This document shows, one piece after another, positions 43,777-53,598 of a stretch of DNA of 64,000 nucleotides. The position numbers were made by a program, and so were the translations under genes. Source of the stretch: Chlamydiota bacterium (lineage in GTDB: Bacteria > Chlamydiota > Chlamydiia > Chlamydiales > Parachlamydiaceae); assembly GCA_013285965.1 (NCBI GenBank), contig JABDGQ010000001.1, forward strand, positions 158,920-222,919, in the 5' to 3' direction. Each line of letters begins with the position of its first letter. The first letter of the stretch is position 1. A model generated the notes under the pieces. It saw only the letters and a program-made list of their open reading frames with translations. It made no database searches and had not been told where the DNA came from.

Positions 43777-44487
43777 TTAATTGCTATTGATGAGGGTTAA
43801 AAATTCTTGGCGTAAATTACTATTGTGATGAAAATCGCCACACAACACATTAGTAATAGTTTGATGTTGACCAGCATGCATATCCTGCACCATAACGCAA
43901 CAATGATTAGCTTTCAATGACACAGCCACATGTTCTGTTTCTAATAATGAAGAAAAACAATTGGCTATCTCCCCAGTCAACCGCTCTTGCAGTTGAGGGC
44001 GGGCGGCAAAATAACGGACGATTTGCGGGATTTTGGACAAACCAATTAATTTTTTATGGGGCACATAAGCCACATAAGCACAGCCAATCATAGGGACAAA
44101 ATGGTGTTCACAAAAGCTAATAAAATTAACTTTTGAAAAAAGTGTTTGTTGTTGGGACACTTTAAATGATTCAGCACTGGCATCATTAACAAACAACTCA
44201 ATCTTTGGAAAATTGTCTTCATTTAAGCCAGCAAAAATATCTTTCACATACATTTTAGCTACTCGTTGTGGAGTAGCTTGTAAAGAATGCTCACTAGTAT
44301 CCAACCCTAACAATTCCATTATAGCGCCAAAATGCAGCGCGATTTGCTCAATTTTGGCCTCATCAGAGAGATTTAATGCACTAAAATGCTCTGCTAAATG
44401 ATAATGCTGATCACTTTTCCAATTATTTTTCCCATCATTTAGAATGGATAATTCCGGCAGAATGTTATTGTTATTTATTTTTGTCAT
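43777..44487 (-). CDS. folE: GTP cyclohydrolase I-like protein with two altered Arg positions
   Basis: 236 residues. Zinc-site motif FCEHHFVP (Cys126, His128, His129) and NHCC (His195, Cys197), plus RPQLQERLT and EHSLQATPQRVAKMY, identify the family, which makes dihydroneopterin triphosphate from GTP for folate. Two Arg residues that bind the GTP triphosphate are normally in SKINRIV and MRG; here the stretches are SKIPQIV (Gln155) and MVQDM (Gln201). The enzyme may have altered activity. It overlaps the end of the ABC-F gene by 17 bases, so the two are co-transcribed. Confidence 0.88.
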   Translation of the reverse strand: MTKINNNNILPELSILNDGKNNWKSDQHYHLAEHFSALNLSDEAKIEQIALHFGAIMELLGLDTSEHSLQATPQRVAKMYVKDIFAGLNEDNFPKIELFVNDASAESFKVSQQQTLFSKVNFISFCEHHFVPMIGCAYVAYVPHKKLIGLSKIPQIVRYFAARPQLQERLTGEIANCFSSLLETEHVAVSLKANHCCVMVQDMHAGQHQTITNVLCGDFHHNSNLRQEFLTLINSN

Positions 44488-46066
44488 GTTTTTTTGTTTC
44501 TAAATATTCATCTAGTTTTCCATCAAATAAATAAACACCATCGCTTTCAAAAGCAATAATTTTATTGGCCACCACCGATATTAAATCGCGGTCATGACTA
44601 ACTACAATGACACTCCCTTTGTATTCTGCCAAGCCCCAGGAGAGGGCCGAAACAGCTTCTAAATCAAGGTGGTTATTTGGTTCATCTAAAAGCAACACAT
44701 TATGCTCTGATAACATCATACCAGCAATAATTAATCGGGCTGTTTCACCACCTGATAAGGTAGCCACTGATTTAAAAGCATCGTCGCCACCAAACAACAA
44801 TTTACCCATGACACTGCGAATTTCTTGATCATATATACCTTGACGACGCTCTTTGAGCCAATCAAAAGCATTTTGGGAGGTTTTTTTATCAATTAATTCA
44901 CCATGATTTTGCGGAAAATATCCCAAAAGCACTTGATGACCTAATTCTATCGTACCATGATCAGGCTTAAGTACATTGGCTAATAACTTTAATAAAGTGG
45001 TTTTACCACGCCCATTATTTCCAATAACTCCAATCTTATCACCGCGCTCCATCTCCATTGAAAAATTTTTAATGACTTTCTGATCGTCATAACCTTTAGC
45101 AATGTTCTCAACAGTCAAAACAATTTTTCCGGGCGCTTTTTCTGAAGGGATAAAGCGAATATAAGGGCGCGAAATATTTGATTTTTTCAACTCTTGTGGT
45201 TGCAAACGTTCCATTTCGCGCAAACGCGATTGTACTTGACTAGCACGTGTTCCCGCTCCAAAACGAGCCACGAACTCTTGCAATTGGGCAATTTTTTTCT
45301 CTTTGGATTTAGCATCTGCTTCGGCACGATCGCGACCAGCTGTTTTAGTAACAACCATATCATCGTAATTGCCCGGATAGATAATGATGGTATCGTAATC
45401 GATATCAGCTATATGCGTTGTTACCGAATTAAGAAAATGTCGGTCATGGCTTGTTACAATTAAAGTACCTTTATAATTATGTAAAAATGATTCTAACCAG
45501 CCGATTGATTCCAAGTCCAAATGGTTGGTAGGCTCATCTAAAAGTAACGCTTCGGGCTCACCAAACAAAGCTTGACACAGTAAAATACGAAATTGCTGAT
45601 CTGTTGGAATAGCATGCATTTTTTGATGTAAATACTCGGCTGGTATACCCATACCAGCTAAAATTAGCTCAGCGTCAGATTCCGCCACATAACCATTTTC
45701 TTCGGCAATAATCCCCTCAATTTCTCCTAGTCGCATACCCACATCATCATTCATCTCCACATGCTCAAGACTATCGCGCTCTTTTAATGCATTCCATAGG
45801 CGTGCATTACCCATAATAACAACATCAACCACCGGACAATCTTTAAAAGCGGCAATATCTTGTCGTAAAATACCTACTCGATCAGGCAGCGTAACCGTAC
45901 CGGAAGTAGGTTCATGATTACCCATGATAATTTTAAGTAAAGTTGTTTTACCAGCACCATTAGGCCCAGTTAAGCCATAGCGATTACCTGCATTAAAAGT
46001 GACTGTAACATTTGAGAATAAAACGCGACTACCAAAGCTTTTGGAAATTTTAGAAAGTGTGATCAT
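44471..46066 (-). CDS. ABC-F family ATPase, YbiT-like
   Basis: 531 residues, two ABC domains and no membrane segments. Domain 1: Walker A GPNGAGKTT (about 36-44), Walker B LLLDEPTNHLD; its signature motif is IPTDQQ rather than LSGGQ, as is usual in the YbiT group. The linker of about 80 residues is charged. Domain 2: GNNGRGKTT, an intact LSGGE and LLLDEPNNHLD. ABC-F proteins bind the ribosomal E site and resolve stalls. Start ATG at 46066; the preceding intergenic DNA is very AT-rich. First gene of a two-gene unit with folE. Confidence 0.92.
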   Translation of the reverse strand: MITLSKISKSFGSRVLFSNVTVTFNAGNRYGLTGPNGAGKTTLLKIIMGNHEPTSGTVTLPDRVGILRQDIAAFKDCPVVDVVIMGNARLWNALKERDSLEHVEMNDDVGMRLGEIEGIIAEENGYVAESDAELILAGMGIPAEYLHQKMHAIPTDQQFRILLCQALFGEPEALLLDEPTNHLDLESIGWLESFLHNYKGTLIVTSHDRHFLNSVTTHIADIDYDTIIIYPGNYDDMVVTKTAGRDRAEADAKSKEKKIAQLQEFVARFGAGTRASQVQSRLREMERLQPQELKKSNISRPYIRFIPSEKAPGKIVLTVENIAKGYDDQKVIKNFSMEMERGDKIGVIGNNGRGKTTLLKLLANVLKPDHGTIELGHQVLLGYFPQNHGELIDKKTSQNAFDWLKERRQGIYDQEIRSVMGKLLFGGDDAFKSVATLSGGETARLIIAGMMLSEHNVLLLDEPNNHLDLEAVSALSWGLAEYKGSVIVVSHDRDLISVVANKIIAFESDGVYLFDGKLDEYLETKKHDKNK

Positions 46067-46342
46067 GTTAAAAGTTGCTGCCTTTTTTGAATTATTAACT
46101 TATTAACATTGTAGTCATTTAGCTCAATATAGAGCAACAAAATGTAACTTTCTCTTTTTGAATCCATCCATTAGAACAGCCCTTTTTATTTTAATTTATT
46201 TTACAACTAATCGATTAAGTACTTTTTTATATTAATTAAATAAATTAAACCAGTTATAATTAAATATTTATTTACATTAATTAAATATTAGTATTATAAT
46301 AGTAGCATTAAATTAACACATTAATTAAAACAAAACAAATTT

Positions 46343-48493
46343 ATGTTTAATTACTTTAGTCATATTATCTATGATAATAAATATTATCAAAATCGATTTG
46401 AAAACGAATATTTTGGGACAGAAAATGAGACCATCAAAAGAGTGGCAACAGTAGCTTTACCACTTATCAGTTTATATACCCCCATTGCTAAAGGCATTGC
46501 CCTTACAACAGGAACGATACGCACTCTTTGCCAACTATCCGAAAGCAACGCGGCCCTCTATCGCAAAGACTGGTGGGCTCTTAGTTATCATAGCACGCAG
46601 ATAATTTTATCGATTGTCGCAGTAGCTGCCACGATATTTAATTTTCAATTAGGTTTGCTTTTCACAACCATTGTCGATATCGGCGTCTCCTTAAAAGTCG
46701 TCTTTGGCCATATAAAAAATGGTACGTTGGAAAAAAACATCGACGAACTATTACAAATAGCCTCTTCAATGTTCTATCTTGCCATAATGTTAACAGGTTC
46801 ATTGGAATGCACTTTAGCATCTATCCTACTACAAGGAGCACTAACACTTTATCAGGCAAAAGCTGAATGGGATAAAGAGCATTGGCCTGAATGCACTGCA
46901 AAAGTTATCATGAGTATGCTTAGATTCAATCAAGCCTATCAATGTATTGAACAGATTAAACAACGCAATGCTTTGTTAACACTTGATAAATATATTGAGC
47001 TGATGAAGAAGATTACAAAAGGACGGGAAGCCTTCCATTTAGTCGATTCTCCTTTGCAAGATAAAGTGAACGATAACTTTCAACAGCCCTACACTGAATT
47101 AAGCAAGCATATTAATGGCTATGAAATGAATTTGCCACTTGACGATGATCAATTCTTCATGACCGATGCCAATGGCAATAAATTTAACTTTGGTGAACAT
47201 GTAAGCACCTATGGCAAGGGGCTTGTTAAAGGAATGAATCTGCAATTTCGCACCACTGTCATTGATGGTCAAGAGCTTAAAGAAATTGATTTTAAAGTAA
47301 ATCATGTTTTTAGAAGGCAACTGCAAGAAACTATTGATAGTTTAAAAGATTTTAACTCAAATGAATTGAAAAACTTTTTAGAACTCACGCAATCACATGC
47401 TAAAGGTCTCAAATTAGAACTAGTACCGTTTGAATTGAATGCCGAAACAAAACAACACATTGGGACAGCTTATCAACTGACTTTTGATGGTCTTGGGCGG
47501 GTTTTAATTGGCTCTTCTGCAGATATGCCTAATATGTATGATCGCATACGTTTTCTTATCGATCATGACAAATCTATTTATGATGTGCACGAAATGATGT
47601 CATTTTTAAATCTTGACGATGCCTTTAAGGTCTCATGTGAAGATGATATTGAACGTCTGAAGATCGGGCAATTATATCGAATTTTTTACCCTAAAAATGC
47701 CACACTTTTAGAGCGTGATAATCAATATTTTGAGCTTCCACTAGATCAGTTAAAGGAAAAAATCGTTTCAGAAAACCCTAGCATGCAAGCTATTTTGCAA
47801 GAAATGCTGCCGACTATGTCCACCGAAGAGATTTTTCCTGGTCGTTTAAGGTATACCGTTCCGCAAATTTCCAATATTGTAAAAGAACAGGGCGGTGGCG
47901 CTTTAATTTCAACAATTACCGGCGTATCCTCTAATCAAAGCTGTCAACGTTTAGCATCTATATTAAAGATGGGGTTGTTATCAACTGAGGCTCGCTTTCG
48001 TCATGGAATGCAGGTGGGTGGATTAAGTTCAAATTTTGATTTCTCAACTGGTGGGGCCGATAGTGTTTTTACCCAATTTCTTACGCAAACAAACTTTTCT
48101 GAAAAAATGAGCCTTAATAAACTTTATGGGGGAGATTTGCGTATATTGATTTCACTTGATGCCTTAAATACCGGAACCTATCAATATAATTTTGATGGTT
48201 TTGGAATACGCAATTCCGATGCCTATTTAAATCGCCCGAGCATTTTTGAGTTCGTTGCAAAAGAAAACAATTTTTTTCATCATGGCAATGAGGTAATGAT
48301 TAAAGAACGTCTAAACCCATCATACATTACTGGCGTAATTGTCTCCTCCGAAAGCATGCGCCAGGAGCTGATCAATACATTAAGAAATCAAGGATTAGTC
48401 TCCAGCACAGCTGAGGTAGAAACTATCATGAATATTCCTCTTAATAAATTCATTAATGTCGCTTCTGAATTATCAGAATCTATGCTCAATTAA
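46343..48493 (+). CDS. Large protein, possible ADP-ribosyltransferase-like C-terminus
   Basis: 716 residues. Residues 30-210 contain several hydrophobic helices (LPLISLYTPIAKGIALTTG, ALTLYQAKAEW), a pattern seen in secreted chlamydial proteins that enter host membranes. The middle is soluble. Residues about 500-690 have the order ITGVSS...LASILKMGLLSTEARFRHG, GGADSVF, GGDLRILISLDAL and GNEVMIKERLNPSYITGVIV. That order resembles ADP-ribosyltransferase folds, where a late E-x-x-hydrophobic strand carries the catalytic Glu (Glu in GNEVMI). This is low-confidence pattern matching. An effector role is inferred. Confidence 0.55.
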   Translation: MFNYFSHIIYDNKYYQNRFENEYFGTENETIKRVATVALPLISLYTPIAKGIALTTGTIRTLCQLSESNAALYRKDWWALSYHSTQIILSIVAVAATIFNFQLGLLFTTIVDIGVSLKVVFGHIKNGTLEKNIDELLQIASSMFYLAIMLTGSLECTLASILLQGALTLYQAKAEWDKEHWPECTAKVIMSMLRFNQAYQCIEQIKQRNALLTLDKYIELMKKITKGREAFHLVDSPLQDKVNDNFQQPYTELSKHINGYEMNLPLDDDQFFMTDANGNKFNFGEHVSTYGKGLVKGMNLQFRTTVIDGQELKEIDFKVNHVFRRQLQETIDSLKDFNSNELKNFLELTQSHAKGLKLELVPFELNAETKQHIGTAYQLTFDGLGRVLIGSSADMPNMYDRIRFLIDHDKSIYDVHEMMSFLNLDDAFKVSCEDDIERLKIGQLYRIFYPKNATLLERDNQYFELPLDQLKEKIVSENPSMQAILQEMLPTMSTEEIFPGRLRYTVPQISNIVKEQGGGALISTITGVSSNQSCQRLASILKMGLLSTEARFRHGMQVGGLSSNFDFSTGGADSVFTQFLTQTNFSEKMSLNKLYGGDLRILISLDALNTGTYQYNFDGFGIRNSDAYLNRPSIFEFVAKENNFFHHGNEVMIKERLNPSYITGVIVSSESMRQELINTLRNQGLVSSTAEVETIMNIPLNKFINVASELSESMLN

Positions 48494-48500
48494 TCTGAAT

Positions 48501-49019
48501 TTATGAAAAACGCTTCACCGTGGCAATAATATCGGGGATTAAATATACAATACCTACCCCCAACCCTTCTAAAGTGCCACGCACAAAATGAGCCATTGTC
48601 ACGTCAGTCGGTTCAAGCCACATAGAACTATTTTCATCGATTAGAGGCATTAAAACGCGTACTGCGAAAGGGATAAGACCTACAAAAGGAATATAGCCAG
48701 CTATATTTAATAAATTCACTACCAGTGCTTCTTCCGCAGACCACTTTAATTGCATCGCCAATCTAGAAGCTTTAAGTGATTTGATTCTTTCTCCATCCCA
48801 CAGATGTCTCTCATCTGGAGCAATTTTCAGAACAATTTTTCTTGTTCTTATCGGGCAGGTATATTTTGTATGAAAACCAAAAGTCTCTTCCCACGTATTT
48901 GGTGCAAAAGAGGCTCGCCAGGTCATTACTATCCTATTATTTGTTTTGTCAACAAAACATGTATCAAACACACTTATTGGGTCAGAACTGGCGGAACCTA
49001 AAGTATAAATCGATGTCAT
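48501..49019 (-). CDS. Unknown protein with a hydrophobic C-terminal third
   Basis: 172 residues; no signal peptide. Hydrophobic stretches near 107-128 (LNIAGYIPFVGLIPFAVRVL) and 148-165 could be a membrane hairpin. N-terminal part soluble with Trp and Cys (DTCFVDKTNNRIVMTWRAS). It converges on the large gene ending at 48493 with only 7 bases between. No family recognised. Confidence 0.5.
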   Translation of the reverse strand: MTSIYTLGSASSDPISVFDTCFVDKTNNRIVMTWRASFAPNTWEETFGFHTKYTCPIRTRKIVLKIAPDERHLWDGERIKSLKASRLAMQLKWSAEEALVVNLLNIAGYIPFVGLIPFAVRVLMPLIDENSSMWLEPTDVTMAHFVRGTLEGLGVGIVYLIPDIIATVKRFS

Positions 49020-49114
49020 TTTTATCCTTATTAATCTGAGTAATTACTAAATAGAACTATTTTAAAGATTTTTAATTATTTAATCTATTTTTTTGTGAAA
49101 ATAGCTAAAAATAT

Positions 49115-49138
49115 GAGACTTCTTTCGAAAGAAGTCTA
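49115..49138. mobile_element. Minimal family A remnant: two ends fused
   Basis: GAGACTTCTTTCGAAAGAAGTCTA is a near-perfect 24-bp palindrome made only of the two element ends. It lies between the unknown gene at 48501 and the RND operon. Confidence 0.78.
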
Positions 49139-49295
49139 TTTAAAAATTTAATATTGCATAATTTTGGCTAAAGATGTAAATATATGCACTTTGGACACCC
49201 GTATCAAACATATTTAGAAACCTACTTAGCTTATTGGCAACATGTTCGAAAAACTTCTCAAAAAAGATTTCAAAAATAGTCATTTTAACAAAGCC

Positions 49296-50450
49296 ATGAA
49301 TTTTCAAAAAATGTATATTAATAGCAGCTTAGCGTTAGTCTTGCTTTTATGTTTAACCTGCGCTTGCCAAAATAAAATTGCACAAAATACACCTGCAATA
49401 CGTTCAGTACCAGTTACAGTAGAAATTATCAAACACGCTGACATACCAGTTACCTTTGAATATATCGGTGTTGTGCAAAGTTCGCATGAAGTAGAAATTC
49501 GTGCTCGTGTCACAGGCTATCTTGACCAAATCGCTTATAAAGAAGGACTTTTTGTTAAAAAGTCTGAATTATTGTTTCAGCTAGATCCTCGTTCTTTTCA
49601 AGCAGCCTTAGAAAAAGCACAAGCACAGGTCGTCGGTGAGCAAGCCGTGCTATGGCAGGCTGAACGGGCGGTAAAGCGATTTTTACCCCTATACGAACAA
49701 CATGCCGCCAGTCAGCGCGATTTAGACAATGCCCTAGCACAAGAAATGTCAGCTAACGCGCAAGTTTTGGCGGCACAAGCGCAGTTAACGGAGGCACAAG
49801 TAAATCTAAGTTACACCACCATACGCTCACCAGTTGATGGTTTGGCGGCGCAAGCCAATTATCGGGTGGGTGCTTTAATTTCTCCAGGACAAGACCTATT
49901 GACTACAGTTTCGGTAATGGACCCCATTTGGGTTAACTTTAGCATATCAGAGCAGGATGTCTTGCGCAGCCAACAAGATAGAGCCAGCGGTCGACTCCTT
50001 TTTCCTCCCAATGATAATTTTGCCGTACAACTAATTTTGGCCGATAAAAGTGTTTTTCCAGAAACCGGGCGTGTTAGCTTTGCCTCTCCTACTTACGACT
50101 CTAAAACTGGTACTATGATGATTAGAGTATCACTGCCAAATCCGGACAATACTTTACGCCCTGGTCAATTTGTGCGGGTAAAAATAACGGGGGCCCTTCG
50201 TCCAAACGCCATTGTTGTGCCACAGCGCTCAGTGGTACAAAGTAAAAATGGCACTTTTGTTTTCATTGTTGATCAAGAAAATAAAGCGCAAACGCGCCTG
50301 ATTGACCCAGGTCCATGGAATGACAATGATTGGATAATCTATGGTGGGCTAAATAATGGCGATAAGGTAATCGTAGATGGGGTCAATAAAGTTCTACCCG
50401 GCACACCAGTCACCATTATAGAATCAGCACACAGCGAATCTAAAGTATGA
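49296..50450 (+). CDS. RND efflux periplasmic adaptor (AcrA/MexA type)
   Basis: 384 residues from the ATG at 49296; an upstream ATG at 49242 would give an 18-residue charged leader, and neither has a clear ribosome site. The signal LALVLLLCLTCAC suggests a lipoprotein. Order: barrel-sandwich strand VEIRARVTGYLDQIAYKEG, alpha-hairpin (95-165), SYTTIRSPVDGLAAQANYRVGAL-type lipoyl return, then beta-barrel with GTMMIRVSLPNPDNTLRPGQ. Links the inner-membrane pump to the outer-membrane channel. First gene of a three-gene operon. Confidence 0.93.
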   Translation: MNFQKMYINSSLALVLLLCLTCACQNKIAQNTPAIRSVPVTVEIIKHADIPVTFEYIGVVQSSHEVEIRARVTGYLDQIAYKEGLFVKKSELLFQLDPRSFQAALEKAQAQVVGEQAVLWQAERAVKRFLPLYEQHAASQRDLDNALAQEMSANAQVLAAQAQLTEAQVNLSYTTIRSPVDGLAAQANYRVGALISPGQDLLTTVSVMDPIWVNFSISEQDVLRSQQDRASGRLLFPPNDNFAVQLILADKSVFPETGRVSFASPTYDSKTGTMMIRVSLPNPDNTLRPGQFVRVKITGALRPNAIVVPQRSVVQSKNGTFVFIVDQENKAQTRLIDPGPWNDNDWIIYGGLNNGDKVIVDGVNKVLPGTPVTIIESAHSESKV

Positions 50451-50464
50451 ATACGGCCACATAA

Positions 50465-53400
50465 ATGTTTTCCAGTTTTTTTATTGAGCGTCCAGTTTTT
50501 GCTGTTGTGATATCTATCATGATTGTATTAGCGGGATTGTTTGCCCTCAAAAGTTTGTCAATTGAACAATATCCCAATATCACACCCCCACAAATTCAAA
50601 TCTCAGCCACCTATCCGGGAGCTGATGCCATTACTATGGCAAACAGTGTCGCCGCACCACTAGAGCAGCAAATCAATGGTGTAGATCACATGATCTATAT
50701 GTACTCGCAAAACTCATCCACAGGCATGATGAATATGAATGTCTTTTTTGAGATTGGCACCGATATTGACATGGCGCAGGTCAATGTACAAAATCGAGTC
50801 AGCTTAGCCATGCCTTTATTACCTGAGCAAGTACGCGCGCAAGGCATATTGCTAAAAAAACAAACACCTACCATTCTTTTGCTTGTGGCCATTCAATCGC
50901 CTGATAACCGTTATGACAATATTTTCATGAGCAACTATGCCCAAGTTAATGTGGTTAATGAGATTTTACGTTTACCAGGTGTAAGTAATGCTGCTATCAT
51001 CAATGCTCGCAACTATGCCATGCGTATATGGATTCGTCCTGATCGTTTAGCACAACTGCAATTAACCGCTGATGATGTAGTAAAAGCAATTCAAGATCAA
51101 AACAGAGACTTTACGGCAGGCATGTTTGGTATGCCACCAATGACCTCTTCGGTAACCTTGACTTTCCCTATGACTGGTTTAGGGAGACTAAATGAAGCGC
51201 AACAATATGAAAATATCATTTTAAGAGCAAACGAAGATGGTTCTTTTATTCGTGTTAAAGACATTGGTTATGTCGAGCTTGGTGCACAGTCCTATGAGGT
51301 AGATGGGCAACTTGACGGTAAACCGGCCTTATTGATCGCTATCTATCAGCAATTTGGCGCTAATGCTCTTGATGTAGCTACAGAAGTAAAAAAGACCATG
51401 GAAAAAATACAAAAAACTTTTCCTCCCGGTATCGTTTATTCCATTCCCTATGACACCACTAATTACATCAAACAATCCATTCTAGAGGTGCTGAAAACAA
51501 TTTTTGAGGCCGCCGTTTTAGTATCGCTTGTGGTATTGATTTTTTTACAAAGTTGGCGTGCTACCCTGATACCAGTCTTAGCTATGATTGTCTCCATCAT
51601 TGGTACTTTTGCCGGCATGTATATTTTAGGTTTTTCTTTAAACACATTGACCCTTTTTGGCTTGGTGTTAGCCATTGGTATTGTGGTAGATGATGCCATT
51701 GTGGTAATTGAAAATGTCGAACGCAATATTCGTGAAATGGGGTTAACTGGGCGCCAAGCAGCACATCGCGCTATGGAAGAGGTATCTGGACCTGTGATTG
51801 CCATTGTATTTGTCTTGTGCGCTGTATTCATCCCTGTCGCTTTTATGGGAGGAATTGCCGGGCAGCTCTATAAACAATTTGCCATTACTATCTCTGTGGC
51901 CGTTGTAATTTCAGGCGTTGTAGCGCTAACACTTAGTCCGGCCCTTGCGGCCATTTTGTTACAAAAAACAGCCACACCATCACGTCCAGCACTGTGGTTT
52001 AATCGACAATTTGATCGCTTAACTAATTTTTATTTAAGGGGTACTAGTTGGCTATTAAAACACACTATTACAGGTCTTGCCATTTTTGTAACTTGCCTCA
52101 TTACGCTAGCTTATTTTGCTATCACTATACCTACTAGTTTTGTTCCCAGCGAAGATCAAGGCTTTATAATTGCTCTAGCCAATTTACCAGATGCCTCTAG
52201 CCTAGAGCGTACCGAGGCTGTTGACCAACAAATAACAGCTTTGTCTCTAAAGCAACCTGGCGTTAATGAGGTTACCTCATTAACAGGCTTTGGACTACTT
52301 GAAAGCTTAAATCGCATTCAAGTAGGTACTAATTTTGTCACTTTAAAAGATTGGAGTTTGCGCCATAGTTTTGAGGAAAGTGCCCAAGGCATTCAAATGG
52401 CCTTACAAAAAAAAGCTAGCCTAATTCCAAAAGCACAAATATATTATTTTAACCCTCCAGCTATTCAGGGGTTAGGTACAGTAGGCGGATTTGAATTTTG
52501 GATTGAGAGTCGTGGCGATGCCACCATGCAAAATCTAGAAGCTATGACTAAAAATGTGATTGCCCATGCCCAACAAAGACCTGAATTAATAAATCTCTCT
52601 ACCGCCATTGACACAAATAATCTACAATTTTTTGTTGATATCGATCGTTATAAAGCTGAGAGTTTACACGTACCTGTCGGCAATATCATGCGCGCTTTAC
52701 AAATTTTCTTCGGCTCTTTATATGTAAATTTATTCAACAAATTTGGCCAAGTTTATCAAGTTACCGTCCAATCAGACCCAGCTTACCGCGCCACTATTAG
52801 CAATCTCGGTGACATGTACACACGTTCCACCACTAATGAAATGGTCCCTTTAAAAGCATTAATGGAAACTGAATATACGCGTGGTGCCAATTTAGTGAGC
52901 CGTTTTAATGGTTACAATGCCGCTAAAATCATCGGTTCAGCCGCCCCTGGATTTAGTTCAAACCAAGCGATGCAGGCCATGCAAGAAGCAGCCAATGAAG
53001 TGCTCCCCTATGATATGATATCAGCGTGGAGTGGTCAAGCCTATCAAGAACTCTCCGTAGGTGGCACCTCTTTTGTTGTACTATTAATTGCCATAGTGAT
53101 GGTGTTTCTCATTCTAGCAGCCCTATATGAACGCTGGTCTTTGCCATTGGCAGTAATCTTGGCCGTTCCCTTTGGAATGCTGGGCGCATTTTTAGCAATA
53201 TGGTTGCGTGGTCTTTCACATGATATTTATTTTGATGTAGGCTTGGTTACTCTAATTGCGTTGTCAGCGAAAAACGCCATTTTGATTGTGGAGTTTGCCA
53301 TCATCAAACGTAACGAGGGTTTGTCTGCGCAAGAAGCGGCTTTGCAGGCAGCTAGACTACGTTTTCGCGCTATTCTAATGACATCACTCACCTTTATTTT

Positions 53401-53596
53401 GGGTGTTGTACCCTTATTAATCAGTAGCGGGGCTGGGGCAGCTAGCCGCCATTCTGTTGGCACTGGTGTCTTTGGTGGAATGATTGCCGCCACCATCTTG
53501 GCCGTCTTTCTCGTACCATTATTTTATAAATTGATTGATAGAAGTGCCAACAAAGAAATCTCTCCGGACAACTATAATCATGTACCACCGGTTTGA
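50465..53596 (+). CDS. RND multidrug efflux transporter (AcrB/MexB, HAE1 family)
   Basis: 1043 residues, full length, starting MFSSFFIERPVFAVVISIMI. Twelve predicted helices and two large periplasmic loops. Proton-relay Asp pair in LAIGIVVDDAIVVIENVER (helix 4), Lys in LIALSAKNAILIVEFA (helix 10), and the GGxxG-type PN docking regions. Exports hydrophobic drugs with proton import. Starts 14 bases after the adaptor stop; its own TGA overlaps no start but the outer-membrane gene begins 2 bases later. Confidence 0.97.
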   Translation: MFSSFFIERPVFAVVISIMIVLAGLFALKSLSIEQYPNITPPQIQISATYPGADAITMANSVAAPLEQQINGVDHMIYMYSQNSSTGMMNMNVFFEIGTDIDMAQVNVQNRVSLAMPLLPEQVRAQGILLKKQTPTILLLVAIQSPDNRYDNIFMSNYAQVNVVNEILRLPGVSNAAIINARNYAMRIWIRPDRLAQLQLTADDVVKAIQDQNRDFTAGMFGMPPMTSSVTLTFPMTGLGRLNEAQQYENIILRANEDGSFIRVKDIGYVELGAQSYEVDGQLDGKPALLIAIYQQFGANALDVATEVKKTMEKIQKTFPPGIVYSIPYDTTNYIKQSILEVLKTIFEAAVLVSLVVLIFLQSWRATLIPVLAMIVSIIGTFAGMYILGFSLNTLTLFGLVLAIGIVVDDAIVVIENVERNIREMGLTGRQAAHRAMEEVSGPVIAIVFVLCAVFIPVAFMGGIAGQLYKQFAITISVAVVISGVVALTLSPALAAILLQKTATPSRPALWFNRQFDRLTNFYLRGTSWLLKHTITGLAIFVTCLITLAYFAITIPTSFVPSEDQGFIIALANLPDASSLERTEAVDQQITALSLKQPGVNEVTSLTGFGLLESLNRIQVGTNFVTLKDWSLRHSFEESAQGIQMALQKKASLIPKAQIYYFNPPAIQGLGTVGGFEFWIESRGDATMQNLEAMTKNVIAHAQQRPELINLSTAIDTNNLQFFVDIDRYKAESLHVPVGNIMRALQIFFGSLYVNLFNKFGQVYQVTVQSDPAYRATISNLGDMYTRSTTNEMVPLKALMETEYTRGANLVSRFNGYNAAKIIGSAAPGFSSNQAMQAMQEAANEVLPYDMISAWSGQAYQELSVGGTSFVVLLIAIVMVFLILAALYERWSLPLAVILAVPFGMLGAFLAIWLRGLSHDIYFDVGLVTLIALSAKNAILIVEFAIIKRNEGLSAQEAALQAARLRFRAILMTSLTFILGVVPLLISSGAGAASRHSVGTGVFGGMIAATILAVFLVPLFYKLIDRSANKEISPDNYNHVPPV

Positions 53597-53598
53597 GC

